DNA of 64,000 nt from Gaertneriomyces semiglobifer (Eukaryota > Chytridiomycota > Chytridiomycetes > Spizellomycetales > Spizellomycetaceae), in NCBI GenBank assembly GCA_025558075.1, contig JAHLKF010000005.1:868001-932000 (forward strand), in the 5' to 3' direction. Position numbers and translations under genes: made by a program. Shown one piece after another: positions 11,312 to 23,233 of the stretch. The notes beneath the pieces are model-generated. The model was not told where the DNA came from. It searched no databases and worked only from the letters and a program-made list of their open reading frames with translations. Every line of letters begins with the position of its first letter. Position 1 is the first letter of the stretch.

Positions 11312-13935
11312 ATGCCGCAAACACAGGCGGCACCGGCGGCGGATAACCCGCCTGCACAACCTCAACAGGAAGGCGGTATTCCAGGATGGGCCCAATCGCT
11401 GCTTCGGGGAGTTGTAATTTGGTATCTGATGAGTTCCATCTCATGTACGTATGGCGATCGACCTACTTTGTTACTTTGAACCAAGCCTTATTCCCCTGTC
11501 GTTCAACTTTTCTAGCATACATGAGTGGAAAAAAACCAGAAGCACCGTTGGCCTCGCATTCTGCAACTCAACAAGCGAATATAAAACCCAGCAAGACGGG
11601 CTCATATATGCCGATGTGGAAATATGGGGCGCATATGGTGCGTTCACATCAACGAACAGCTTACTTGATTGCGTTTCTGATGGATGCTCGTTTTACTAGG
11701 ATTTATTTGTATACTTATCGAAGGATGAGTACTGGCATGCTTTTGATGAACGAAGCCTGATCTGGCACGAGCACGATGTTGTCTACGGAGATTGGGAGGA
11801 GAAGCGCTCCGACATTGAAATAGAAGTTCCGGAATCAGTACAGAACAATGGCTCATTATACGCTCATATTTATCTTGCCGAAGTGGGGCACTCTCCTAAC
11901 AGACAAGATCCGTCTTTCCGAGAAGAGTCCACTTTATATCATAACAAATGTGAGATAGACTGCCAGAGTTTGTTCAAAACTCATCTGGATGAAAAATCTG
12001 ATTTGGGCCTGGTATACCAGTGCTTACGCGGTATATGCCCAAGAGGAAGATCGCGAAGGTGAAGAAGCTGATCGCAGGAGCCACAAGTGAGCCGGAACCA
12101 GAGGTAAAGAAATCACCCGTCGGATTTTCTCAACATGTTGTTCATCCACAAAGCAGGAGTTGCAGGAGGACTCGAACGAACCCACTCCCATTGTGTCATA
12201 CTGGTGGAACAATGTGACCATCGCCATTGTCAATTCAGACACTACCATTCCAGCGCTATTGCCAGCGCCTATGATGAAGAGTACGTGTAATCCTTGCAAC
12301 AATGGTCTACATTATTCATCTCAACTCCGATCACTGTATAGATGTTCGGGTTCACGAGGATGGCATGCGCTATTTCCCTGTGCTTTACGTGAATGACTTT
12401 TGGCTGCTCAATGAGAATCTTCATCCTATCAACACTACCGTGAAGTAAAAACCTCCAGTTCCGTTGATCGATGTTCATCTGAATCTAACGCGGGCCGAGC
12501 AGAACGCTTCAACTGGCCTTGTCGTACACCCCAATTCCCTGGTGGAAGTACCAAATGTATGCTCAATTTGACGAGTCTTTCAAGATGCAGCAGAACGTGC
12601 TTGGGGCTGCGGAGTCGGACATGGATGATGTAAAGGTGTGTGCTGGAGTGACAAACGCTTGCCAAGATGAACGACAATAGTTAATGCTTTATTGTAGCGG
12701 ATGTTCCTTGAAACGAATCCAATCCTTTTGGGCGTCACGATGGCCGTCTCGCTGCTGCACTCAGCATTCGATTTCCTTGCCTTCAAGAACGGTATGCATG
12801 GCTGAAGTTGCGTGGATCGTTGTGAAAGTACGCGGCTAATCCAAGTGTTCTCAGACATCCAGTTTTGGCGTAAACGGAAGGACATGGAAGGGCTGTCATT
12901 TCGTACAATTATTTTGAACGTCTTCTTTCAAACTGTTACCTTGCTGTATCTCATGGATAACGAAACCTCTTGGATGATCATCATATCATCCGGGGTGGGG
13001 CTGCTCATTGAAATGTGGAAAATAAACAAGACCGTAATTGTAAAGGTGGGTTCTCACCTACCGCCGAGGCCGCATACCACCGCATATTAAAGCTAACATG
13101 ATCGCAGAGGACCCCGTCATTCCCATATGTTGAATTCATCGACCGAGTGAAGCCGTCAAAGCTGGTTTCCAAAACAAAGGAATACGATGAGGCAAGAACC
13201 GTTTCCAGTTTTTCAGCATTAACAGTGACAGCCATAAGCATAGTCTAACGCGTATATATCCAGATGGCTTTTAGGTATCTCTCTTACGTGCTCTACCCGT
13301 TGCTAGCGGGTTACGTTGTGTACTCGTTGCTGTACCAAGAGCACAAAGGCTGGTATTCTTTCATCATCTCCACCCTGGTGGGATTCGTGTACATGTTTGG
13401 TGAGTTAACGTGCGGGGCTCAATTGCGGGATTACATCCCAACCAGCCTTCTCTCTTAGGCTTCATCACGATGACCCCTCAGTTATTCATCAACTACAAAC
13501 TGAAGAGTGTAGCGCATATGCCCTGGAAAACGTTTATGTATAAAGCATTGAACACATTCATTGGTGAGTTGCTATCAAATGCATTGCAATGGAGGAATGC
13601 ATCACTTATCAGATGCCTCAGACGACCTATTTGCATTCGTCATCAAGATGCCAACACTTCATCGCCTTGCATGTCTGCGAGATGACGTGATCTTCGTCGT
13701 CTATCTATATCAACGGTGGATTTACCCTGAGGATAAACGTCGACGCAATGAATTTGTAGGTTGTTCCATTCAATCATTTACCCTCCCATGCTAACGGTTC
13801 AATGATCACTAGGGTCAGGTAGGCGAAGAAGAGGAAGAGGAGGAAGAGCAGGAAGAGCAGGAAGCTCGCAGTGTAAAGGAAGGGAAGGTGAAGGGCAAGC
13901 CACCAGCAGTGGTGGAGTCAAAAAAGGACAAGTAG
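11312..13935 (+). CDS. CLPTM1: CLPTM1 family multi-pass membrane protein
   Basis: Homologue of the cleft lip and palate transmembrane protein 1 family, endoplasmic-reticulum/Golgi membrane proteins implicated in receptor trafficking and, for CLPTM1L, lipid scrambling. The start MPQTQAAPAADN lies at 11312. Exons joined by short introns give a lumenal domain (DLFVYLSKDEYWHAF, SLIWHEHDVVYGDWEE, RYFPVLYVNDFWLLNENLHP), then the conserved block NPILLGVTMAVSLLHSAFDF / FLAFKNDIQFWRKRKDMEGL, further helices (YLSYVLYPLLAGYVVYSLLY), GFITMTPQLFINYKLKSVAH and a final conserved segment DDLFAFVIKMPTLHRLACLR. The tail (around 13815-13935) is a Glu/Gln-rich acidic run encoded by GAG/GAA repeats, ending in a Lys-rich KDK. 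Several introns in 11.4-12.6 kb were placed by frame continuity only. Its 3' end converges closely on the next gene. Confidence 0.92.
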
Positions 13936-13989
13936 TGTGGGGCAAGATCTATATAACCGGCAATGAAACCCGTGTAAAAACTACCTAGA

Positions 13990-16900
13990 TCACATTGTCT
14001 CGATTCCCATGTCCGTTTCGGGAACAAACGCGCCGTGATGGAATTCGGCACGGTCAAAATCTAAGCCGAAAGTAATTAGGCTGTCGTCGCCGTCATCGTC
14101 CTCTAACTCCAAAGCATCGGCGACTTCTTGCTGCCATGCCCGGTTGCGCCGGACAATCTCGTGAAGTTGCTTCTCAAGTTCCCTCTCTTCTTTGCGAGAC
14201 AACTCGAGTTCGCGTTCCAACAGGCGCACATCAATGGATGAGTTGTCCATGGCGGGCGACTGAGTAGAGAGCTCATATTCCGGTGGATCTGTGGGATACT
14301 GGAGACCAAGCGTCTCCCATGGTATGGGTACTCCTGGAGCAAGCGTTCCGTTCCGAACAGCCTCGATCAAGGGTGCCGGATCAATTACAATAGGTGATAG
14401 CTCACTCGACGTACTCAACTCAAGCGCCGACATGTCAAGGGCATGGCCACTAGCATCAGCAAACATGGCTGATGCCTCCGCGGAACTCACAAGTCGTCCA
14501 TTCTGATCAACAAACGAGGCGTGGCCTTGGCTGTCAAAGAGAATGCCGGCGGCAAACATACCGGAATGATGACAATCTTGACGATGATGTTGCATATTTT
14601 CCACTAATCGTTGGCGAACTACATTTTGCTGCTCAAGTGACATACGTTGCTGGGGAGTCGCGGTCGCCTTCTTCTTCTTCTTTTTGTTAGCAGATTTCGC
14701 GTGGTTGGCGGGATACGGCCGCAAAGGCGTCAATGGACTAGGCATGTTGGCGATCTGCTCGCCGTTTGATACAAGCAGCCGAACCGTTTCCAATAATCTT
14801 AGTATATTGTCGCCCTCAAAAAGGTTTTTGCGTTCGTCCTCGTCGTCGCCAGTTGGAGTGGCATATTCTGAAGTGGATATACTTTGCGCATCATCCGCAC
14901 TGGCCTCGACCATGTCGTAGTTCATACAGGACGGACACTCGTCATGATCAGATTCGCGGTCAGGCTCAAGGCCATTGATAGCGCCCATCGCTGCCTGAGA
15001 AAATGCTTCCAACATATTCAAGCTTTGCTGACAGTTAGCCGTCCCTGCAATTTCAACATCATGGGCTTCTTTTTGGCGCCTACGAGCCTCCCTTGCTTCC
15101 CGGACGCGTTTCATCACAATCTCTACACTTTTACACTTGGCCTTCCAATCTTCTGTAGTCCAGGTAGCTGTAACCGGATTCAGCCCCACACCAAAAATGT
15201 CAGCAACCGTTGCCGGATCTGGTGCTCCCATGGGAGCAACGTCAGATGTCGAGGGCCCGCCACTGACCGTCACAGTCGCTGTGTACCTGGTGTTGACTGC
15301 TTGTCCAGACTTATTCTTTCTCTTTTTGGTAGGAGAAGGACCTAATGGGTCTACTGCACCCTCGGCCGTGCCACCACGCAGGCGATCGTGCAATTTATTG
15401 GCGTACTCTTCGAGTCGGGTAACCTGTTCTGCAACCCGGTGCATGTTGGCGCTCGTGGGTTGGCCATCGTCCGATACATGATTACAACCGTTCCGGCAGA
15501 GTTCCTCCTGCGAGCGAACTTTTTCAGCCTGTGCTTCCAAACCCTCATAGAGTGCAGCAGCCGTAGTAGCCAGACTATCCAGAGCTTGGTCAATGAATAC
15601 ATTCGCATCAATGTTCATTTTAACACCGTTCACATTCACGTTAACCGTCCCGTCCGATATTTGAGCGGACGGGCGTCCCTGATTAGCTGGTTTCGGTGGT
15701 CCGTCTGCGCTTATCTGCGCCGATGGCTTGCCCTTGTGGTCAACTTCACTCCAGGATTCCATTGTCGCGGCAACCAAATGCTCCAATTGTGACATTTCCA
15801 AATCCACAGTGGCTAAATCCAAATTGTTTGGAAGGCGCAGTGCTGGAGTGGATTTATTCGTAAAAGATCTTCCATCGCCATTGGCGAGATCGATGCGGAC
15901 GTTCATGGTACCCGGCGGTTGACCCTTCGGTGCTCGCAAACCATGAATGTTCCAACCGGCAGTCAAGCGGCAGACTGCACTGGCAATGGCTTCGGTATCA
16001 ACGTCAACAGAATACTCACCCGTTTGGGGATTCTTGGATGTAAATAGAGCTGTTATATCCACCTCATGTGAAGTCTGGGATCGTTGATTCCTATTGCGCT
16101 GTCGACGACTATCACTCCTGGGCGGAGGTGGCGACGGCAGGGGGGTCGCAACAGGAAGCTCTCGAACAACCGCTGCGGCTTTCATCTCCTCGATGTCCAC
16201 TTTTGAGGCGGCAGACGCATCGGATGTCTTGGCAGAGTCATTGCCAGCAGGCGGCTTGCTATCCGCAACAACAGCTCCAGCGAGCGGACTGGCAATTGAA
16301 GGCTCTGCAGGGGCTACTACTGCCTCCTTTTTCTCTTTGGTGATTGGCGCCGTAACGGGAGTTTCCGTTACAGCGCTTGGAGCCGGCTGCGGCTTTGCGA
16401 CTGGTTTGGCCACGATCTTTTTCTCTTTCCGTTTCTTAGTTTTCCGGCTGACAATAGCCTCCACTTCGGGCTCTGCCTTATGAACTTCAGGCGCTGGCGT
16501 TGATTCGGCAGGCTTATCCTTCTTCGGTTCAACTTTCTCCTTCTGTTCAGATATCACTGCTTTATTTTTTGTGGCGCGTTTCTTAGCTTTTGGGCTTGCA
16601 ATTGGTGTAGAAGCCGTGATCTTCTTAGCAGCCGCGTCAGAGCCAACCGCGACGGCTTTGTCGGAAGGCGCCTTCACATCAGGCTTTACGCCTTTCTTGA
16701 GATCGACAGCTTTACCTTTATCTCCGTCACTTGCAACTGCAGGTGAGATGTCCTTGTTTTCGGAGGATACTACGGAAACGGCTTCACTAGCATGTACAGC
16801 TTCTGGCGTCGTGGCAGCCTTCTTCGTCGAAGTAATGGTCAGCACACGCCTGGGCGTTGGACTATTTATTTTCGATGGGGCACTCACAACCTGTACGGGT

Positions 16901-17531
16901 GTACCCGGCCTTGGTGTTGCGGACCTTGTAACCATGTTAGAACTCTCCCCAGAAATCACGGCTATCGTCGAAGGAAGGTCCTCAGAAGAACTGCGGCTAG
17001 ATAGCTGCCGACTCAAAGGCTTTGGCGAATTCTCCCGAACCTCTTTGGGATTCACTTTCGGCCAAACAACGGAAGGAAGAACTGGAGGCTTCGCCTCTTC
17101 CGCTACGCGAGCCTCGGGTATATTATCAGCGGGTTCATTACCTTGCGGCGCTTGCTTTGTCAGTCCTGGTGTAGGCGATCGCTTAGCTGCATTCGTCCTG
17201 GTAATTGGTGCAATTGACGAGCTTATAGCAGATGGTGCCGCGCTGGCCACTTGTGCAGCACCAGGCGCCTTCTCTGTTGATGCATTCTTTTTGACCTCAT
17301 CCATAGGGAAATCATCTGTTCCTGTGGCATCATCCAATAATTTATGAACGCCCCACAAGCTAGCACGGTAATCGGTGCCGTCAGAAGTCTGATCTTCTTT
17401 CGCAGGCTCATTCAAATCCGGCAATTTAAGGTCCGCGGCGAAACCTCTGTTTCCCACAAATGATGCCGTGCTGCTCTGTCTTGAGTGTGCTAGCGCCACC
17501 GAGGCGGCAGATGCTGCGTATTGATGGCTTC
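13990..17531 (-). CDS. Large Ala/Lys/Ser-rich, mostly disordered protein with C-terminal coiled coil, unknown
   Basis: A single open exon encodes about 1,180 residues. The N-terminal half is low-complexity: Ser/Pro/Ala-rich with Lys-rich clusters (KKRATKNKA, TKKRKEKKI) that look like nuclear localisation signals. The middle has a more conserved-looking block with paired Cys (LCRNGCNH) and short helices, then KKRKNKSG. Later come CPSCMNYDM, an acidic stretch, a Lys run (SANKKKKKKA), and His/Cys-rich HHRQDCHHSG. Near the C-terminus LLERELELSRKEERELEKQL predicts a coiled coil followed by an acidic run. The exon probably begins at 17531, after a CTAAC branch and AAAG acceptor. No convincing first exon with ATG was fixed; one short candidate lies near 17730. 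I do not recognise a family; a nuclear scaffold or RNA-related role is only a guess from composition. Confidence 0.7.
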
Positions 17532-17819
17532 CTTTAGAGAGTTCGCGGAGTTAGCATTGAAGGCGTGGTTATTGATGGTAAGGTAGGAACGATATACAGA
17601 AAGAAGTAGAAAGAATAGGGATTAATACCAGGTGTTGATGGCCAATCAAAGACAAGCAACTATGATTAACAATACGCCCCGCAGGGTTATGTACAATTTC
17701 ATTATGAAACTTCAGTACAGAATGAGCGCTCTCTGAGGCGGTCCATCTTCAAGTAACCGAAAGCCAAGAGGCCCAGTGTATCTCCAACAACTTTTGGGTT
17801 TCAGTCCATGACGCCCGCA
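17532..17819. other. Upstream region of the disordered-protein gene, with possible first exon
   Basis: This interval lies between the NOT4 stop codon and the start of the large exon on the same (minus) strand. It contains several potential donors (GTATTAAT, GTACTG) and a CTAAC branch site. It probably holds the promoter, 5' untranslated region and one small coding exon, which I could not fix. Confidence 0.4.
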
Positions 17820-20628
17820 TCACATGCCGTGCCCCATCCTATACGCAAACCCTGTTGGCAAGGATGGGACCGGTATAGTTCAGTTCCAACGTGAAATAAA
17901 AGGATCAACCGCTCCGTCTTCAACCCCTTGACCGCACCCCCCTGATACCCCAGGTATACTCACCATTGTTGGCGTAGCCCTGTCCAAGTCCAACAGAGGC
18001 TCCAGGTGAAGGTGGCCAGTCTTGCTGGTAGGCAAGTGCTTGACTTTGACTAGGGCCCAGGCGGCCGCGTCCTTCAAACCCCGGCGCGACGCCGCTTCCT
18101 GCAGCGTTCATTTTCACAGCCATTACCGCAGGGTCACGAAAGGAGAGATCGCCACCACGCCCTTGAGCCGTTCCGCGCATTTGTAGATCACGCAGCTGCT
18201 CCTGTCGCAGTAGGGTCTCGCGTAGTTGCGCTTCGCGTAAGTATTGGCCTAGCTGATCCTCCTGCGGCTGTTGATGCGGGTGTATGGAGTGTTGCAAACC
18301 TGGAAATTGCTGCTGCTGCTGTTGTTGTTGTTGGCGTTGCTGCAGAAGTCGTAATTGTTGCAGCTGATTTATCATTTGTGGCGGGAGCTGTTGCGTGTTG
18401 CCAATTGAGGACAGGTACTGCTGTTGCTGTAAAAGTTGTTCTTGTTGTTGTAGACTGAGGCCAGCGAACGCTCCGGTGCCCCGTAGCGCTGGTGTCTGTT
18501 GATATGGCATTTGCGCCTGAGATCTCAACGGATTAAAGGCTTGGCCTTGTGCCCAACTATCACTGGTACTAGACTCCTGGACGCCTAATTTGCTTGGACT
18601 GAAGCTATCGCCCCACTGTGCTTCTCCTTCCGACAGATTTCCGTTTGCAAAAGACACATTGATGTTGGGAAACATAGCACGGAACGATTCCTGTGCGAAG
18701 GAGGTCAGCATACGCCATTCTAAGTCAGATGACGCAATATCACACATACTTGTCCCGATTTATCTTCCTGCTTCTCTCCAGTCTCACTGCCTTCAAAAAC
18801 ATCACCGTCCGAATATTGTCCCGTACCATTAAAAAAGCGTTCGAATCGACTGCGTCGACTATCACTCATAGAAGCGCGAGAGTCAGGTCGAGCTAATATA
18901 TTTCCCTCCGCACCAGGCAACGCGGATGCCAGCGCTGTCATGCTGTTCAGTCCGTACGCCCCATCTACCACCTGGGCAGCGGCGGCACGCAGCGTCTGCA
19001 GCATATCATCGCGGAAAGGATTGAATGGACCAGTGTAGATGGGTTTCTTCGTGAAGCCAAGTTCGCTGGGTAGGGCGATCACCTGCACCTTGTCGTCTGA
19101 CTTTACAGCGGGAGACGTGTCAGGTGCGGGCCCAACCTGCGATATCGACATATCCGTAGCGTCATCCAAAGCACTTGATCCCATAGTTGGCTCCTCTTCT
19201 TCCAACTGTTCTGTAGGTCTTGCGGATCCTGGGGCGCCAGCGAGGTGACTTTCGGAAGATGGAGCTTTGCCCTTTGATTTCTTTTCCGGTCTGTCAAGCG
19301 ATTCTGATGAGGACGATTCAGCATAGCTGGATGACGGGCGAACATCATCGTACGCATCATCGGCCGTATAAATGATTTTGTTGGAGCCGCCAGAGTTCAT
19401 ATGTAGCAACGCTGCAGCAGGGGTTGGGAAATGCTGTGATGGCAATTGTAGTACAGGTTGGGAGTTGGAGTTTTGCTGTGATGACGTGGGCCGTGCAACA
19501 GATTTTGCCCTGTTGCCTATGCGTCAATAAAGCGCTCTGATATCTAACTCAGATATGTAGGTTGCTACTCACCAGCTGGCAGTTGGTGGGAGAGCGCTCT
19601 CTTCCTTGTCTCGCTTCCCACCGAGCGACATCGGGAAAGGTGGTGGTTTCGGATTCCGCTCACGCATATGCATCCGGCTGTGAACAGCAGTTGAGACACT
19701 ACACATCCATCAAAAATAATCTTATGCCAAGGACAGACCTAACTTCATCCTTCTCAAATGTCGGTGCTTCCTCTCCCGCCTCATGTAAAAACTGACATTG
19801 CGGATTTTGGCACTGCTGGTTCTTAAGGAAATACGTACAGTACTTCGTAGAACCGTAGGTTGCCCTAATTGAAGACTCAGTTGCTGCCTACCAACCCCTT
19901 CCAAGAATACTAAGCAGCATACCGTATAATTTTTCCATCGTATACGCTGCCGTCCACGGCTTCAATTGCCCGCGCAGCCTCCTCCTTGGAAAAGGTGATG
20001 TAGATACCAGTATTCGGAACCTGAGACACAACTGGTGCATGGCCGTGCGCTTTTCTGTTGACTACCACTCTGATAATCTTTCCGTACTGCCCGAAATATT
20101 CGTGCGACCGTAAAATCTCCTCGGTCGCAATTTTGGACGGTAGTCCCAGAACATATACCAGGTTCTTCTGCACCACCCTAACATTTGATAAATGGCGTCG
20201 AGACATTGCATCCTGCTCCTTCTTCTCACGCTCCCTTTTCTTCTTGAGCGCTTTGATTCGTGCAATTCTGTCGTCAGAGAATTAGACCGTGCAACCTTAC
20301 CAGCCATCAGAACTCATACAACGGCCACTCACTCTTCAGGTGGCACTGGTTTGAACTCAACATTCTGATCCGAATAGGGGCGCCGACAAGCAGGGCACAA
20401 GCCGTTTAGATCTTCTTTGATATGATTCCAGCAGAATCGACAAATCTAAAATAGTAAGCGTTGTACAACAATAATAGTGAGCCACCATAGCCTAACACGA
20501 TCATAATATGCTGCTCAATGTACCTGATAGCCACATGGACATGGTTTGAAGTACTTGTCCGTGATATCAATCTCCTCCATACAGAGAGGACAGTCCATGT
20601 CCTCATCATCTGATGATATGGTCGACAT
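17820..20628 (-). CDS. NOT4: CCR4-NOT complex subunit 4, RING-type E3 ubiquitin ligase
   Basis: Ubiquitin ligase of the CCR4-NOT complex, acting in mRNA decay and co-translational quality control. The start (20628) gives MSTISSDDEDMDCPLCMEEI and the C4C4 RING finger (CPLCMEEI ... CPCGYQ, then after an intron ICRFCWNHI ... CPACRRPY), diagnostic for Not4. A second exon group (about 19910-20300) encodes a Lys-rich helix and the RRM (KNLVYVLGLPSKIATEEIL, then GIYITFSKEEAARAI). Later exons encode long disordered regions with a Gln-rich tract near 18230-18480 (about ten consecutive Gln). The last intron uses a GTGAGT donor after YANNG and rejoins at about 17853, giving a short tail that ends GHGM at 17820. 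Exons around 19450-19900 are less certain. The order RING, RRM, disordered tail matches the family. Confidence 0.92.
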
Positions 20629-21344
20629 TATGTGATGCCTACACAATCGACAAAAAACGTCATCAGTAATGAGAACCACTAATGACACAAGAGCGAACTT
20701 GCAGGAGGTAACTCATGTGGAAGGACAATGGCAAAACTTACCAGAACAAGGACAAGCTATATATTTACAAGAAGAACCCTCAATACACTCAGTATCGTGA
20801 GACCTTGACAGCTCAAGGGGTTCGTATACAATGGGTGCTCTCCCGGACTCTACAGAAGCATATGCCACCGGCTGTTGAACTCCTGTAAACAGTATACAGT
20901 AGTAGCGGTGGGGAGGCAGGCTGGGTAATGGTCGTTGTCGTCGTCGTCGGCGTTGCTGGTGAGGCGAGACACTTCCGTTTGCCTCTTTCCCGTGACTCGA
21001 GTGGAAAGATTGGGCCATTTCTATGAACGCCGACCCTAACACCGGCTTTTGACAGCTTCACACAACGCGCGACAAAATGGAACCGGATTTTCTCACTGAT
21101 GAGGCATACGAGAGTAATAATAGGGCCTACTACCGTCTCCTGAATTAAAATAAACTGGTAAGGAGAAATATACATCGAAAGAGGCCCTACGAAAAAAAAA
21201 AATACAACTTCACTATCTACAGGTTACTACAACGTTCCACAGCTATTCCAATTCCAGGCTAACGAATGGTACACCCCGCATCTCCTCAAGTTGGGCAGAC
21301 GCAACCATGAATTTTACCGACATTGTCACACACTAACAAAGGTC
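20629..21344. other. Intergenic stretch upstream of NOT4
   Basis: This region holds the NOT4 promoter and the 3' flank of the SH3 membrane-protein gene. Overlapping short frames (20713-21175, minus) have low-complexity Arg/Thr runs from a (GTC)-like repeat near 20930-20950 and no recognisable domain. A GTAAGT-like donor near 20742 and an AG near 20680 could mark a 5' untranslated intron of NOT4. An A-run lies at about 21190-21200. Confidence 0.4.
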
Positions 21345-22354
21345 TCATCTCTGAGGAAGGATTTCCTGAATGCAGGCACAAGGTAGGAGTCCCTGTTGTC
21401 CCGTAGATTCGTTGATACCCTGGGACAATGGCGCATTAGCTGCTTAGGTCAGATACAGCTGAAGACCAACAAACATACCTTTGCCCAGCCATCGTTGAAT
21501 AGAAGATGAAGTCGCACAACATCGCCAGAGGTCAATCTAATTTCATCATCCGCAGCAGGTTGGTAATCGTGTGCGACGACATAGCGCTTTTCAAGAACTG
21601 ACGCAACATTCAAATGTGCGGCTGCTCCATCAGAGAAAAGTGTTTTCGAAGATAGCATTTCGGTGTGGACAGTGGGACCGCCATTCTCTAAGTTCTTCGC
21701 AGCGCCTTTCTTCTTACGCCATAATAGACACCATAGAGCCAATAATATCCCGAAAACCAATAGCAATACGCCGACCACAATCCCAGCAATGGCGCCTCCG
21801 GATATTCCACTTGAGGAGTTCGAATTATCGGAAGTGTTACTCGGGGTATTCGTTCTTGGCGGGTTTGACGGATCAGAGCCGGAGGAAGGGGTACCGGCAG
21901 ACTGTGGAGGACGTGATGATGCGGTTGGAGGAGAGGTAGGAGAAATAGGAGGAGGAGGAGGAGAACTCACAGTTGGGGAACCACCACCAATTCCCTGAGC
22001 TGAGTGGGAATTTGCATCAGCTTTTCCACAATGTTATCTCTGACTTTAAAACTCGGTGCTTACAGTTCCGGCCGCAGTTGGCGGCAAATGATGGTATGCC
22101 GAGGCAATCTGAAGGACACTGATTTTGCAGAATCCACCGATCTATTGAAAACAATTAGCAGCGCTCACGGTCCGTACCACGACTTGGTGAACACATACTT
22201 GACGTAGGATCGCAAGCCATATAGTCTCGTCCATTGCACCCAAAGACATCAACAAGGGGGTCACACGGTCCCCCAAGGAGACTCCCTGAGCGTTGGCGCG
22301 AGCGGCGACCAGCAAGAGCAACACACCGGCGCATAACCTCCTCAAAGAACGCAT
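21345..22354 (-). CDS. Secretory single-pass membrane protein with cytosolic SH3 domain
   Basis: Exon 1 (from ATG 22354) encodes a signal peptide (MRSLRRLCAGVLLLLVAARA) and the start of an ectodomain. The next short exon gives a Cys-rich segment (CPSDCLGIPSFAANCGRNC if the acceptor ATCAG is used). The large exon (from about 21995) has a Pro/Ser/Thr linker, a transmembrane helix (SGGAIAGIVVGVLLLVFGIL), a basic stop-transfer sequence (WRKKKG) and an SH3 domain (YVVAHDYQPAADDEIRLTSG ... NDGWAK). The last intron (GTATGT donor, CCCAG acceptor) completes the SH3 with GINESTGQQGLLP and ends at 21345. The layout (exposed Cys-rich/PS-rich region, one helix, inside SH3) fits a wall or surface sensor that recruits Pro-rich partners. 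It is analogous to, but not clearly homologous with, Sho1, which has four helices. Confidence 0.8.
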
Positions 22355-23233
22355 TGTCTATGACTTTCTATGATTGTTTATAAGATGAGGATGGAACGTC
22401 TCTCTCCCTATCTCTCTCTCTGTCGCTCGCTCTCCCCTTCGTCTATAAGCAAGTATTCTATTACCCCTTCCCCCCTGCCGGCTGTATACTTCCTTCCGCT
22501 CTATCGCTTCCCCTGCAAAAAAAGTAGCAGACTTCTGATGGCGACAAAGACCCAGCCCACGTCACACGGGATACACGCCTAATGTCCGCCGCACATGACT
22601 GTGCCATGCTTGTTGCCATGGTGGCGGCCATACCACATAGTCGAGGAGCTTGGCTCATAAAACGCTCACCATGATGCATTGGTATCCGTGTAGATGTACA
22701 GCGACCTCGTTCTACTCGCATGCTGTGGATTGCTGGCAGATTCGGTCAATTCAAGAAGGATTGTATCCCTTGCGAGAAGTGCGGTTCCTGAGCAACACAT
22801 CCGTAAGTTTAACACAGGCAAGGTGTGGATCTTAGGGCGGAGTTCGCACGACGCGGAGTCGGACCTGGTATGCAAGCTAGGTTGAGGCACGTAATGATGC
22901 TACATGCCGGAACATCAGTTGCGTAAGTCTATCAAAGACGTTGGCCAACACGTTGATGCTCAGGTTAGGAACGACGTGCTGTGGCGGCGACTTCGTTTTT
23001 GTACGCAAACCATGTCATCAACAACCCATTTCTTATCATACTACAGCGAGTACAGGCTTGTGTATATACGATATTCACATACACTGACACTTATAGTTGT
23101 AAAATAGTTTATTAACCCAAAAACTTTCATAGAGTGAGAAATGCTGATAGAAAAGTCTGGACAACCTGCGGCAACAAATGCCGGGTGCTTCGCAAAAATC
23201 TTATGTACATGGTGGCGGTCCGAGGGTATGGGC
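22355..23233. other. Intergenic region with a pyrimidine-rich tract
   Basis: About 880 bases between two minus-strand genes. A CT-rich tract (about 22399-22443), purine-rich on the strand of the SH3 gene, lies just upstream of that gene's start. A 63-codon plus-strand frame at 22694-22885 begins with a signal-peptide-like stretch, and GTAAGT motifs occur nearby at about 22802 and 22922, but I could not assemble a convincing spliced gene. Confidence 0.4.

Noticed and set aside
13815..13935. GAG/GAA-rich repeat as a microsatellite or regulatory repeat
   Set aside because: It lies in frame within the CLPTM1 tail and encodes an acidic run.
16571..17347. 258-codon open frame on the plus strand
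   Set aside because: It is the antisense shadow of the low-complexity Lys/Ala/Ser-rich coding exon on the minus strand; such composition often leaves the opposite strand open.
20713..21175. Minus-strand frames rich in Arg and Thr
   Set aside because: They come from a short triplet repeat and differ between frames; no start context or domain.
22694..22885. 63-codon frame with a signal-peptide-like start
   Set aside because: Too short, with no clear splice partner or stop context; kept only as a low-interest observation.
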